From Copromyces sp. CBS 386.78 (taxonomy: Eukaryota > Ascomycota > Sordariomycetes > Sordariales > Sordariaceae), in the NCBI GenBank assembly GCA_030685235.1, contig MU839138.1, positions 62,001 through 126,000 of the forward strand: DNA of 64,000 nucleotides, read 5' to 3'. The stretch's first letter is position 1, and each line of letters starts with the position of its first letter. The notes below the pieces were generated by a model that worked only from the letters and a program-made list of their open reading frames with translations, was not told where the DNA came from and ran no database searches. Positions 12,043 to 25,632 of the stretch are shown here, one piece after another. The position numbers and the translations under genes were made by a program.

Positions 12043-13728
12043 ATGCCGGTAATTTATAATTGTAATACTATATTATTTATAATTTTTATATATATAATTT
12101 CTATCCGTATTACCCTCTATCTTATTACCTACCTTCATTCCTCCCTTCTTAAAGTTTATTTTACTATCCGGAATATAAATTTTAAATATGAAAAATTAAT
12201 TATTAACTTTAAATCTCCTATTTCAATTTCCTACTTTCTATATTTATTTTTTAGTAATATATATAAATACTTTTCAATTCTATAGTTTAAACTATATTAT
12301 ATTTTAGTAATAATGGAAATCTATATTTTATATACTATTTTCCTCTAGAGTATTGTTATTACTTAGAATTTATTTTATATTTGTCGTAATATAATTCATA
12401 TATCTAAATATTTTATTAATTATCCTATACAATTTCGTATTATATTTTTAAATTGCGTTTTACCCGAATTTTTACTCTTATTACTTTATATTATAATTAA
12501 TATTATTATAATATATTATAATACCCTTCCTTCTTTAAAGTATTTTACTATTATTAATTTTAACTTTTTATTTCTCGGAGGTAGAACTAACGTTATTATT
12601 AATTATATCGGCATTACCCTTAGACAATATTATATAATATATTTTTAGATTAATATTATCGTCCTTATTAAAGCTTTTATCTATATTATACTTCGATTAA
12701 AAATTAGAAGTTTCGTCCCTATATAATTATCGGATATTATTCTTATATTACTTTTTATTTTACTATATTTGGCCTTCGTTATTCGTTTTATTTTAAAACA
12801 TTTATTTCATATATTTCCCTCCTATACTTTCGCTTTATACTTTTATACTCTAGCCACTTTATTAATATTATTATATTTTAAATAGCATATATAGACTACT
12901 TCTCTATCTTTTTCCTTTTTTTAATTTATAGCTCTTAGTATTACTATTATATAGGTTATATTATTGGTCTTAAGGATATTCAAATAGTATAAATTTAAAA
13001 CGGTAACGCTTATTATTAATAATTCCGTTGAAATAGATTATATAAAAATTACTCGCTTAACTATAAATACGAAATCAAATTTTATAACCCTTCCAAGATT
13101 ATATATTTATATTAATCTTCTTAGCTAATATAGTAGCGTTTACATTCCTATAACGTAATAGTCGCTGGATAAACTATATAAATTACGCTATATAAATATC
13201 TTAATAAATCGAAAGATAAATACTCTCCTACTAAATTATAAAATTCGATTAGGAAGTCCGTATAGCAATACCCTTTCCTTAGGCTCCTTTGAAAATATCC
13301 TCCTAGCAATTTAAGGTATTAGCATTATAGCAATTATTCCGTTTGCCCTTTCCTTAATATCCCGAAAATAATTTTCAAATATTAAACTTTAAACGACGTT
13401 ATACGAAATATCGATTTATATTAATAATTAAATAACAACCTCTAATATAATTGTACTACGTCTTATTTAAATCAATTAGTACAGCAATTACTTAACTTTA
13501 TAGCTCACTAATAGAATAGGTTACCAATTGTTATATTATTAAGGGTATTCGTTATTTATCCTAACGAAGAAAACTCTTTTACTCCCGTTCCGTAATTACT
13601 TAACGTTTAGAATTAGTATAGCTATAAAAGTACTATACTAGAATATTTTATAAAACGTATTAATAAAGTAAAATCTAAATTAAGAAGAATTAGTATCGCA
13701 GGTTTGTAATAAGAATTCTAGAGTTTAA
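12043..13728 (+). pseudogene. Ferric-reductase-like flavocytochrome relic (FRE/NOX superfamily)
   Basis: One frame runs about 560 codons with no frameshift, broken by about two dozen TAA/TAG at likely Gln/Trp sites. The first half holds many hydrophobic segments. A GGRTN motif (12577-12591, residues 179-183) followed by a GITLRQYY tract is typical of the ferric-reductase heme domain. A YIPIT** tract at 13141-13161 aligns with the FAD-domain HPFTxxWW motif (His now Tyr, both Trp codons now stops). GSPYSNT (residue 404) matches the GPYG loop, and LLAI*GISIIAIIPF (from 13300) matches the NADPH-site QGIGI motif. The family moves electrons from NADPH via FAD and two hemes across a membrane to reduce Fe(III). 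Neither end is certain; upstream exons may be lost. This is a host-type gene, not a transposon gene, and is surely dead. Confidence 0.85.
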
Positions 13729-14774
13729 AAATTTAAATTAATCCTCAATAGTTATTAAGACAAAATTATTTCGAGAAGAGATTCGTACAGTATTATTAAG
13801 CCGCCGATTTTTAAATAAAGATATTTCCTTTAAAGAAATATTATATTGGCTAAGAATATTAAAATACCTTATATATTATACGTAACTATATTTAGAAAAT
13901 TAATTTTAATATTAAAAGCGCGCGGTTTAAATTGGTTAAATTAAGGGTATAGGGCTAGTAGTGAGTATAGACGGAGCAACCGAATATATAATATTTAGTA
14001 TTTCTTATATAAAGAATATTCTTTTTAAATCCTAAATTATATATATAATTATTCTTTATTATTTTACCTTTATTATGAATTCGAAATACCAATTTAAAAA
14101 GTAGGTATATTAAACTAAAGGAATTTAAAAAAAACTCCATTAACTATATTGGATATTTAAAATATAAATCGTTATCTATATTATAAAAGATAGGGAATTC
14201 GATTACTACGAATCTCAATCCGGCTTTTTCGATTATAAACTTTATTTATCGGTCTAAAGAAAAGTTTCTAATAATTTTTTTATATTTAAAGATAAAGCGT
14301 AAAGACTATTAATATACAAAGATTTAAATAAGTCTTTTAAAAGAAGAATTGTTAGTATTATAAAAAAGGTTTACGAAATATATATATTATATTAAGCGGA
14401 TATGGCCGCTATAATTTTTAAAGAACTATAAGGAAAAGTAATAATTTACGAATTACGACCTAATTTAATTATTCTACTACCGATAATTATAAAAATTGAA
14501 CGAATTAAGCGAAAAAGATTTATAAAATTATTAGATTAAATAAATATTAGGGTTGAATAATATAGAAATTAGTTATTACTATAAATAGATAATTATTTTA
14601 CGTTTTTATAAAGGAATTTTTTATTTGAATAAATTTAAATTTGAATTATAGTATAATAGTATTTAAAATTCCGATAAATTTATAAATTTAATATATTATA
14701 TAGAATTCTTCTAAAAATATTCCGGTAAGATGCGAATTTAATATTTTCTTCAAAATTGCTAATTATTATCATTT
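13729..14774. other. RIP-degraded tract
   Basis: AT-rich with stops in all frames. The ferric-reductase frame may continue weakly for some 30 codons past 13728. A 61-codon minus-strand frame at 13955-14140 shows no conserved features and is probably chance. Confidence 0.35.
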
Positions 14775-14793
14775 GAGAGGATTGTATCCTCTC
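14775..14793. other. Short perfect hairpin
   Basis: GAGAGGAT and ATCCTCTC form an 8-bp stem with a 3-base loop, just upstream of repeat Q. It could be a remnant of an element terminus; function unknown. Confidence 0.5.
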
Positions 14794-14819
14794 TATACAA
14801 TTTCGGAATAATATTCTTT

Positions 14820-15130
14820 GGTTAATTTATAATTTTTAGCTTTAAAGCTTTACCGTCCTATGGTAAGCTATAAATTACAGGGAAAGGATAATTCTTTTCT
14901 TATTTTAATTAGTATATATAAATTAGAATTTAAAATATTAATATTTATAATCTTTACTTTAGAGGGGGGCTATTCCGTTATTTTCTTAGATTTATATATA
15001 TAAAACTGATTATTTATTTTAATAATTAGGTAAATACGTGCCCTATATTATTGTAATTCGTATATTTTTTTAAAGAGTATATACCGGCGCTTTCTAACTT
15101 TTATATTATATAGATTAGAGGCTTTGCGTT
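14820..15130 (+). repeat. Repeat Q, copy 1
   Basis: Matches 20975-21270 in order, including the AATTCTTTTC tract, an AGTATATATAAATTA tract and a GGCGCTTTCTAACT tract. Differences are mostly transitions. No ends or target duplication could be defined, so the element type is unknown. Confidence 0.65.
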
Positions 15131-16213
15131 GGGTATTGTTTATTTCGTTTTTTTAAAATAGGAAAAAAAGTATATATTAAAAAATAATTTTAAAAATATT
15201 TACGATTTGTATATTAAGAAAAAATCCCTTTATAAAAATTTTAAATTTTATAATTGTAAAAGATAAAAAGTTTCTTTAATTTATTCGCTACTTTATTTAT
15301 TATTTCCTAAATATATTTCTCTTAAGTTGATTATCGGTTAATATTTTTATAATATTTTATAAATTGTACTATATTTTTAATTGCTATTAAATTAAATTCT
15401 TATTTAATTTGCTATTTTATTTATTATTCTATTTGCTACCCTTTGAATATTATTTTTATAATATTTTATAAATTGTATTATATTTTAAAATAGGTTGAGC
15501 GATAAGCCCTTAAAAAAAATATCCTAATATTGTAGGGGGAGGCGAGAAAGCCTACGCCGGATAAAAAAGAATAATAATTAGAGGAGGCGATTCGGAGGGA
15601 GTAAATAGTAAGGTAGTACATTAAAATAGCCGAGGCGATAAGGAAAAGGAAGAAGTTAAATATTGTAGAAATATATACGCGGTTCAATAAATTAAAAGTA
15701 AATATATAATATAAAGTAATAAAATATTAATATAAAATCCTTTAAATTTTTATAAGTTTGAGTATAGTTTTATATAATTAAAAAATGAAATTTTATTATA
15801 AAATATATTTCTTTTATATATTTTTATAATTAATTTATAATTATATTCCTAACGTTTTATAAATTAATATTTTATATCGTTTTTATTTTCCTATTAACGA
15901 GTTTTTTTAATTAACTTTTAAAACTTCCTAAAGACTACTATTATTTTATCGAAAGTATTCCTCTTCTATTTCTAAGAAACCCTATTTCGGATTTTAGGAT
16001 TTTTAAATTATTTATTATTATTTAAATTCTCTTTAAAAAAAGAAATAAAGTTTGGAAAAATAAAGCGAATAGGCGTAAGAATTGGCTTAGGCGGAGGGTT
16101 CGTAAGGTTAAAAAAGGACGGGGACCGGATTAGAAGTAGTATAAAATTAACTAGTATTAAAAAGTCGGGTCTTAAAATATTAAGCGTAAAGAAGTTAGGT
16201 ATAAACGAATTAG

Positions 16214-16254
16214 AATTAACTCTATTATAATTTTTAATTATAATAGAATTAATT
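16214..16254. other. 18-bp inverted repeat (hairpin)
   Basis: 16214-16231 and 16237-16254 are reverse complements with one C/T mismatch, separated by 5 bases. The single mismatch is a transition as expected from RIP. It may mark an element end. Confidence 0.5.
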
Positions 16255-16379
16255 GTATCGTTTAAATCCGGGAGCGATTCTAATAAATCCGTTATAGCCG
16301 TAGGGTATAAGTGCTATTGAGTATATTTTAAGGTAAGATATAATATAAGGTATTATATTTTTATATTCGCGTATTTATA

Positions 16380-16870
16380 GCGTATTTTATATACTACGTT
16401 TGAAATGCGAATATTAATATTATAATATGCCGATACTGTAATTAAAAAATTTAAATAGGGTTGATTAATAGTATAAAGATTATTAAGTAATTTATTAGAT
16501 TCTATATAAATAATAATATATTAAGTACTACTTAGTATACCTTAAATAGGGGTTTTTTCTTTATTTTCGTTATTTAATTTTTTAAATAGATATTAATTTT
16601 TAAAATTATTATTATTATTAATATAGCCGGAATATATATCGGTTAAATATAGTAATTCTACGGGTATAAAAGTAGTATAAATTCCCTTTATTAATTTATT
16701 AATAGAATTTCGGATTTAGTAAATAATAAATATATTAAAAAGAGAAAAGGTAATTAAAGGATAAATAAAAGGTTTAAATAGTTTAGATTATAAAAGGTTA
16801 ATAATAAAGGATAGTAAGAAGTATATATATATATTTTAATATATAATTTTTCTATATTACGGTATGCTAT
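16380..16870. repeat. Diverged repeat related to 24480-25020
   Basis: Blocks such as AATAGAATTTCGGATTTAG (16705-16730) correspond to 24835-24870 in the second copy, with matching flanks. Similarity is patchy because both copies are mutated, so limits are approximate. Confidence 0.4.
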
Positions 16871-18097
16871 TTTTAAATTATATTTTTCTTGCTATTTATA
16901 GGGTATACTACTTTTTCAAATCTAGTTTTTATTCCGCTCTATATGAAATTTAGAATCCAATTCTCTAATTAAAAATTAAATTTATCTTCTCTTTTTAGTC
17001 CGATTTTTATTTCTTTTAAATTGTCGGTAGAGATATTACCCGACGGTAAATTTATAGTAATTATAATTTAATATTATTAGATTATGCGAATAATAATCGT
17101 TGCGATTTTTGTAATTATTTTATTATACTATTTTAATTCTTATATATATTTCCAACGCGGGTAAAAATTATACGATTCTAAATTATTTAATTACTATAAT
17201 AATTTTTAGTTTCGATATTTAAATTATTTATTCTCTTCTTCTAATAGTTAGATATATATAATTTTATTCTTTTTATTAGGGTTCGTATTTGTCTTTAATA
17301 ATAGTAGGAGGCATTTATTCAGACTTATTATATATTAATCTATACTATTTTCTTAATAAACTCTATAATATTTATAGAAAGGTTTCCTAAATTAAATATT
17401 AGAATATTTATAAATTCTAAAATTATTTTAATTATTTTAAAGATTTTTATAATATTATTTTTAAAAACGTTTAACTATTTATCTTTTTTTTAATCCCTAT
17501 CTATTTTTTCTAAGCGACGTTTAATTTTCACGCTTTTAATCAATTCTAATATTAAAATCTCAAATTTAACAATTATATTATTAAAGTATCTATATTATTA
17601 ATTAAATAAATAGAATATAAGGTAGTTCGAAAAGAAAATACCTTTTATAATATAAGTATACTGAATTAATTAAATTAAATAAGTTTAGCAACTGCGTTAA
17701 TTATAGTAGTAGAGGAAGTAAAAAAGCGTTAGGATTTAAATCCTCGAATATTTATAAATCTATAATATTATCTATAGTCTTACTATTCGTATAAATATAA
17801 GATATAATAAGTAAATAGAACGAATAAAATATAAAATTGAAATTTAAAAAATAATTTCTATTATTAAAGACACCTATATATACCCCTTATATCTTTTACT
17901 CTATATATATATTTCTTCTTCAACCTCCTCTCATTATAACTATTATATTTTATCCAATTAATATAATATAGTAATTTATCCTCTTCTACGCTACTTTTAG
18001 TACTTGTTTCAATAATTTCTATTTTGTAGAAACCCCGTTATAATTAACCTTTAGATTTCCTATCCGTACTATATAAAATTAATAATAAAAATCCTAA

Positions 18098-18620
18098 TAA
18101 CGTTTTTAATTAACGTTTATAAGTAGAAATATAAATTCGGTTTACGAAGCTACTATTATTATTGCGAACATTAAATATATAATTCCTTTCGAAAATACTA
18201 ATTGCCCGGAACTATTAATATTTGAATTTATTATACTAATTCTTCTAAATAGTAATATACTTATTTTTCAGTATTTATTTTAAATTATTAATTATATTAA
18301 TATATGCTAATTTAAATTAAGTAATATAACGTATCTATTAAAACTTATTATAAAATTTAAATTATAATTTCTAATACTTTAAAAACTATACTCGTTTAAA
18401 ATAAAACGGCTTACTATTTAAATATTTTATCCGATACTATAGAATTTTCTACAATAATTCGTATCGTTAGCTCCCTAAAACTATCTTCTTAAATATTTAG
18501 AATAAACTAAACTATAATTATTTTAATTATTACAATAATTCCTTCTATTTCTTTAGACAATCCTAGACTTCTAATTATAATACTCGTCGCCCAATCTAGG
18601 AATAGCTCGTTTATATTAAA
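18098..18620 (+). pseudogene. Unidentified protein relic
   Basis: One frame stays open for about 60 codons after a stop at about 18110 (it includes a NTNCPELLIFEFIILILL tract), then continues for over 100 codons with stops only at TAA/TAG consistent with Gln. The other two plus frames have a higher stop density. The product would be rich in Leu, Ile and Phe. I recognise no family; it could be a transposon protein or a host gene. Confidence 0.35.
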
Positions 18621-19099
18621 CCCAAGTAAAATTCAATTAATTCTAATTACTATATTAATATTTAATTATAATTCTTTTTTACTCAATTCTATAAAAATTT
18701 CGATAACTATATTCGTATTACACCTTTAGTAAACCTCTTTATCTTTATTTAATAAACGATTAAATATATTAATAATTTTATTACAACCAGTTTTTACAAG
18801 GGCAGTAAAAAATCTTCCGTATACTAGAATAATAATTAATACTACAATCGCACTAAGTTTTTAGCCGCTTAAATCGGATAATATAGCTTAGAGAAAGCGG
18901 ATTTATTTTAGAATAAATAAATTAAAACATAGTATAATAAATAATAGGTTACTAATACGAGGATATATTAATTATACTATTTCTTCTACGGTATTAAATA
19001 CATTTAATATTACTAATATATAAAAATTATTATTATATTTAGAACTTTAATTACTTATTACTTTTTATCCTAATTTATTTATAAAGTTAAGTAGCGATA

Positions 19100-20590
19100 A
19101 TTTACTAATAAGTTTAAATTTTTATCGATCTTTAACGTCTAGCCTTAATCTTTAAAATTTTAAAAGGCAAAAGTAGCGACTATAGTAGTAATTCATCTAC
19201 GTACTATATTTAGCGCTTAAAATAGTTATAGATATTTTAAATATAAATAGAACTTAAACGTTAGCGGATAGTACTACCTGTCCGTAATCTAATAATAAAT
19301 TAATATAATAGTAGAATTAAACGTTTAATAAAAACTATAAATATTAGGCGATTAATCTATATAAATATTACGGTAATTAAATTAATTATTTATCTTTCCA
19401 ATATAACGTCGTAAATACCTCTTTCCGAATAATTATTCGTTATAGAAATCGAAAGGAAGGTTGCGGTTAAAGCGTAATATTAATTATTATAAACTCAATT
19501 ATATATACTAACTACGGAAATTACGGACGTAAGAGTACAAATCCTAACTTTATAATATTTAGTAAATATCTGGAAAATTCCTATCCTAATTTAGAATATT
19601 AATTAATAATAAAAAAATACTATACTATAAACTATTATTATTAGAATATACGGTAATATATTATATATATATTGAAGAATTCGCTTTATTGGCCGAAGAT
19701 TACTAAACGAATTTAAATATTTATAACGAAGAAAACTCTATAAAATTTACTTACAATCCGTTAGTAGAGGAATTTTAATTATTTAAAGACGAATATAAAG
19801 ACTAATAATAAATAATACGGAATTAATACACTAGTATTTAGCAGGTGTAATCTAGTAGGTGCAATCTGTATTAAGTAGATAATCGCCTATAAAAGGCCTT
19901 ATAATTACTTTATCGTTAACATAAGTCTCTTTTCGGAATTATTATTATTATTACGATAGATATTAATTAAAACTCTTTCTATTAATACTAGTCCCTATAT
20001 TTATTATAAAGTTAATTAAGAATATAATTTACGAATATATTATTTTATTCTATAAAATACTTTAAATCCGAATATATAAATATTTATTTATTTTTAATCG
20101 ATATTTAAATTGTTAAATTTAAAACTTAAATTCAAAATAGATTTTATTTTAGTTTAAATATTAGTTTTATATTTATTTATTTTAAATTTAATATTTAATA
20201 ATTAAATATTTTATAATACTTTTAATAATATTCGATATTCGAATAAATTCGTTTTAAAATATTTAATATTTTAATATTCTAATATAATTTAAGATTTTTA
20301 CTTATACTATTTAAACTATTTAGTATTATTATTATAAAGAATAAGATTTATTTATACGTGCTATAACCGTATAGTAATCGAATTGAATAATATTATAATC
20401 CTATTAAATATTATAGTAGTAATTTTTACCTAGCTATTCCTTATAGGATTTATTTTTTTGCTAAGTTTAATTACTTCTTTACAAACTATTTAATTTCAAA
20501 TACCTACGGGGAATATAGTCAAGTCCTTTATTATTAGTAATATTGTACTCTTTATATTATTGATTTATACGTTTAAATTGTTGGTTTTCT
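19100..20590 (+). repeat. Repeat P, copy 1
   Basis: Matches 22060-23580 in several collinear blocks: a tract at 19380-19560, one at 19660-19800 (codons reading IEEFALL and PLVEEF) and one at 20340-20570. The first block keeps a shared frame reading IEIERKVAV with Gln-type stops, so it is a decayed coding unit. Between blocks, 19850-19930 is less mutated and contains CTATAAAAGGCC, resembling a promoter TATA box within an LTR-like piece. A retroelement origin is likely but no pol motif was found. Confidence 0.5.
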
Positions 20591-20974
20591 TTAAGTAAGT
20601 ATGTATAAATAGTTTAATCTTTTTCGAAATAATATTGAAGGTTATTTGGTAACGAGGGTAGACCCTTCTTTAGAGTAACCTCGAAATTTTCTAATTGTAT
20701 AGAAGAGGTATCTTATTTGAAAGTGAGAGTATTTATATATTATAAGGTTATTTTCTAATTTTTAGAAATTAATATGTAAATACTATAATTTAAATTTAGA
20801 TTTAATATATTTCTATTATTTTATTCTACTTTATTACTATATAAATTATATATAATATAGTTTACAATTACTCTTCCAATACGCGAAAGTCCTTTTTATT
20901 TAGATCTTCCTAATTATTATAGGTTGAAAGTATTATATTCTTTCTATATAGTTTAGGGATAACCTTCTTTCCTT

Positions 20975-21270
20975 TATTTATAATTTTGGGCTTTGAAGCT
21001 TTATAGTCCTGTATAGGGCTATAAATAATAAGGAGAAGATAATTCTTTTCCTATTTTAATTAGTATATATAAATTAAATTTAAATACTAATACTTATAAT
21101 AATTTACTAAGAGGGAGGCTATAGAATTATTTTTTCGGACTTATATACGTAAAACCGATTATTTATCTTAGTAACGAAGTAGATACGTATTCTATATTAT
21201 TATAATTCGTACGCTTTTTTAAAGAGTATATATTGGCGCTTTCTAACTCTTATTTTGTATAGAAGGGTGC
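20975..21270 (+). repeat. Repeat Q, copy 2
   Basis: Collinear with 14820-15130. Copy 2 lies between repeat P copies 1 and 2, so P and Q may belong to one larger composite repeat. Confidence 0.6.
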
Positions 21271-22059
21271 TTTTACTTTGAGTATCGCTTATCTTTTAAA
21301 AAGTTATATTCCGTATAATAGGATTCGAATAAATTTAAGTTGCGGGCTATTTATAATTAAGATAAGCTTTATTAAAAATTAATTATATTAAATTTTTTTA
21401 TAATATTTTTATAATTATTATTCAATTTTAAAAATAGAATATCCGTTTAATTAAATTTTAAGAGCCGCTATACTAGGATATTAATTGTTTTACTACTTCT
21501 TTAACGTATTTACTAATAGTTACTTATTTATTATATTAATTTAAAAATATATTTAAGGCGATAATTCTTTGCTACCCCGTTATATAAACGGATATATTAA
21601 TTACCCGTCTATAGTATAAAGGTTGAAATTAATAAAAATATAGAATAAGAAAAAGGATATTACGCGTAATAATTATACGTATTATAGAGTATACCCGGGT
21701 ACCTCCTTTATAGCTAATTGCTTCGGAAGCCGATAGTCCGTTTATTAAAGTATTGGGTATTCTATAAGGTATTAAATATTCCCCTTCTAATTCGTTTTAT
21801 ATATAAGTATAAGAGAAAAATTAGGATAGGTTCCTATTCCGGGCTAAAAAATAGCGTTTATTCGTTCTTTTCTCGCATTTCTTTAATTAATCAATCTTTC
21901 GAAAAGTACGGAAATATAGCCGATAATAATTGTAAGGAGCTATATTTCTAAATATAGTAGTTAAAACCCTAATTTTAGAATTGGCTAAATTAGTTCTTGG
22001 GTTAGAGTTCTTTAACCGCTTAATTAATATAAATAATCTACTATTACTATAGTATATAA

Positions 22060-23580
22060 TTAATATATTTACTTTAGTAATATTAATTTAATATTAATCT
22101 ATATAAAAATAGAATTTAAACGCTAGCGCTTAGTACTATTCGTATTTAATCTAATAATAAATAAATAGATAGATAGAATTAAGTATTTAAAAAAATAAGT
22201 AGCTTATAAATATTAGTAGGATAAATAAAGAAAGATAATAAGGTATGTAAATTGTAGTAATTATTTGTCTTTTTAATATAATGTCTTAAATACCTTTTCT
22301 TAAATAATTATTCGTTGTAGAAATCGAAAGGAGGGTTGCGGTTGAAGCGTACTATTAATTATTATATATTTAATTACGTATATTCGCTACCGAAGTTGTA
22401 GAGGTAAGAATACGAATCTTAATATTATAATATTTAGTAAGAATCTTAAATGAAATCTAGTTTAGAATATAAGTTAATTGAAAAAGATACTATATAATAG
22501 GCTAATATTAATAGAATATCCGTTATTACAATATATATATATCGAAGAGTTCGCTTTATTAATTTAAGAGTATTAAGTAAACTTTAATAATCCGAACGAA
22601 GAAAACTCTTTAAAATTTGTTTACGATCCGTTAGTAGAGGAATTTCAACCGTTTAAAGATGAACCTAAAGATAGGTAATAAATATATTAAATATATTTTG
22701 AAGGATTTTAAAGCTAGTTAAGAATACGACCTACCGATAAGCTAAATAATAAGAAGAATCTTAGTAATATATAAAGAGATGTAATATAATGAACGCCGAA
22801 ACTATTGTAGAAGAGAATATAAATATTATAAACAATCCTATTATTAGAATAAATCTCTATATATTTTCTATAAAATTTTAAATAACGAATTACCTTATTA
22901 AATTACTTTGCTAATTCTTTTTCGTCCTTTGCTCCGTATACGACCTTCTATTTTCTATTAGTACCCCCTAGAGTGTAAATTTAAATTCGGCCCTTCGTAG
23001 CTCTTATACTATTAAAGAATTTAATATTTTAAACTTAGCTTTAAGGTTATTTGGAATGGAAATATCTATACCTCTTCTAATAATCCAAATTGTTAAAAGA
23101 ACGGGACGGAAACAATTACAATCGAGGATAAAAAACTAAAATTAGAGTAGAGTTTAGATTAATTATAATATTAGTTTTATATTTATTAAAATTTATTTAT
23201 AGTATTTAGGAATTGGATAATTAGTAACGGTTTTATTAAAATTAGAAATAAGGATAGTTATCTCAAGATATTTAATATTTTAATACTTTTAATATAATTC
23301 AAAATTATTATAGATTGTACCCAAATTATTTGCCACCGCCGTTACAAAAATAAAATATACTTATACATCGTATAACTTTATAGTAATCGAATTGAATAAT
23401 ATTCTAATATAATAGAATATTATAGTAGTAATCTCTACCTAACTATTCCTTGTAGGATTTATATTTTTACTAAGTATATTTACTTCTCTACAAAATATTT
23501 AATCCTAAATTCGTATAAGGAATATAGTTAAATCTTTTACTACGAATAATATTATACTCTTTATATTTTTAATAATATTT
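22060..23580 (+). repeat. Repeat P, copy 2
   Basis: Collinear with 19100-20590 in its first and last parts. Its middle (22780-23300) also matches 33590-33950 and 34555-34672, but lacks about 0.6 kb that encodes the chromodomain end there. It therefore carries an internal deletion of the same protein gene. Differences between copies are mostly transitions. Confidence 0.55.
22780..23140 (+). pseudogene. Truncated relic of the chromodomain-ending protein
   Basis: Shares frame and residues with 33728-33950, including the KNGTET and TIED stretch, then jumps straight to sequence that lies beyond the stop codon of the longer copy. The chromodomain is therefore deleted. Stops are TAA/TAG of RIP type. 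Confidence 0.5.
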
Positions 23581-24470
23581 TACGTTATTACAACGAATAT
23601 AATAAGAGCTTTATAGCTCTAGTACTATTATAATTATATTTAACTATTATATCGGTTATTATAGTAAATACTTAACCTATATTCATTTTTTCTATAGCTA
23701 ATTCTATAAGTCCTTTAGTATTAAATTCTTTAAGCGGATTAGTTATTACCCTAATTAGAATCTATATTTCGCATAATAGATACTGGTCTAAAATAGCTAT
23801 ATATACAATTAATTTAGTATTTTCAACCCTAGTTTCTACAAGTTTAATATTTATTATATATAAGTTCTAGTTTCTTAAAAGAATTTCCTACTAAATTATA
23901 CTAGTTCGTCCTATTCAAGAGCGAAATAAAGTTTTTATTTAAGGTTCTATACGAAAATGTAACTTAATAATAGGTAGAATATTAAAAGGGTATAGACAGG
24001 CAGTTTGCAAATAAAATACTATTAATAATATATTATTATTATTAATTCCTTTAATATAGTAAAATAATTCTCTTTCCTTCTTACTCTTCCTTCTACTCCC
24101 TATAAAAGAAAAACGATCTAGCCTAATATAAAATGTCGTAGACCTGAAGATAATTAAATTTCAAATATTCTACGATTTATAGTTTATTATTCTTCTTCGT
24201 TATTATTACGGGATTAGCCTATACTTTATTGCGATATACTATTACTATTAGTATATATAATTTAATACTTATTATAAGCGTACATTTCGTACGTATATAA
24301 TAAGGTACGTATAATTGTACGTAATAGTAGCTAGCTATTTTGTACTCTCTCTTATTCTTTTTATACAATTATATATATCCTATATACCCCCTAACGTCGT
24401 TATCGCTAGTAATAGTTGTTAATTTCGGGTTAACCTCCTATATTGTATTAGAGTTATATTAATTTATTTA

Positions 24471-24862
24471 AGAAAGAATATATTTATATTTACTTACGCG
24501 GCGACCGTTTCAAAATACGCTATATATAACGATTTTAATAGAGTAATCGGCTATAGGCAAAATTAAAAAGCTTGTATAGGGATTTTTGATAGGATAATTA
24601 TTATTATTAGATTTAGAAGTATCTACAAAATAAACTATACGCTAAATATTTTTTGCGTTACCTTTAGACGCTAGATTAATATTACTTTCGGGTTCTAAAT
24701 TAGTATTATCTTTGGAACTTAAATAACGCTATTCCGTAATATAATTATTAGTATTAGTAAAGCCGAAGTAGGATATATATAGCGATCTAAATAGGTTAAG
24801 AGTAATATATAATCTTTCTAAAAGGCGTTAATAAAAGTTTCGAGCTTAGTAAATAATTAATA
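24471..24862 (-). pseudogene. Unidentified minus-strand protein relic
   Basis: On the minus strand one frame covers about 130 codons with four internal stops before the terminal one (TAA, TAG, TAG, TGA), including RLYITLNLFRSLYI, then an Asn/Ser/Lys-rich linker, then PIADYSIKIVIYSVF and NGRRVSKYKY. Composition shifts from hydrophobic to polar as in a real protein. The region is related to 16380-16870. I do not recognise the family. Confidence 0.4.
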
Positions 24863-25382
24863 TATTAAAAAATGATGTCGAATTGTTAATAAAATAAAAT
24901 AAAATATATTAGGGATAGAAGTAAGAAAGTAATAGTAGAAAATAAAAAGTACTATATAGATATATATATTTAGTATTAGATATTTCTCTTCTTTTTTTGT
25001 ATTATTATAAATTTCTAATTTTTGCTATTTATGCGTCTTATTTTAAGTTGCCTCCTCGCTTTTCTAATAAGAGGCAATTTAGGCCTAATGAATAGAAATA
25101 CGTAAAAAAAAAAATAGCCTTAATTTTTCTTTTAATTCTATTCTTTATCTTTTAATTATATTGAAGTATTTGCGCTAACGTTTCTAATTTTAATATAAGT
25201 ATAAATTAATATATTAAACGGGATAAGAAGTTAAATTTAAGGGGCGAGTGGCAATTATTAGTTATATAAGTGGTAGTAATAATTAATTATTACGATATAA
25301 AGTATATGCAGCCTTTCTAGGATCTAGAAATATAAGGAAATATAGCAAAATTACATTTCTAACTCTTTATTCCAGCGCATTA

Positions 25383-25632
25383 TGTTACGGCGTAGCCAAA
25401 TGGTAATGATGAAGCTATTTAACTAACTTGGACTGAAGACAAGAAGTTGAAGAAGGAAGGAAACTCCTAAAATAAAAGGCTCGATGGGGAGGACTGGGTT
25501 TTATACCCTGAACTCTGGGAGGGAGCTAGGCCAAGCCCAGAACCTAAACCATCTAAACCAAACCCGTGAATGGAAGCTACCCTCAATAGGATCTGTGTAC
25601 GTGAAAGACCTTTAACGGTCCCAGCCGTTACA
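25383..25632. mobile_element. Solo LTR, 250 bp, little mutated
   Basis: Starts TGTTACGGC and ends GCCGTTACA, the TG...CA ends of LTR retrotransposons with near-perfect short inverted repeats. The flanks are CATTA (25378-25382) and TATTA (25633-25637). This is a 5-bp target duplication differing by one C-to-T change at CpA, exactly the RIP-preferred context. CA and TG are frequent inside, so the LTR itself is hardly mutated. No internal retroelement remains, consistent with LTR-LTR recombination. It shares only its terminal bases with the LTRs at 46240 and 48206. Confidence 0.88.

Noticed and set aside
15478..15687. 69-codon minus-strand frame with two hydrophobic segments
   Set aside because: Has an ATG and slightly better composition than chance, but no homology, no upstream signals and no paralogue in the window.
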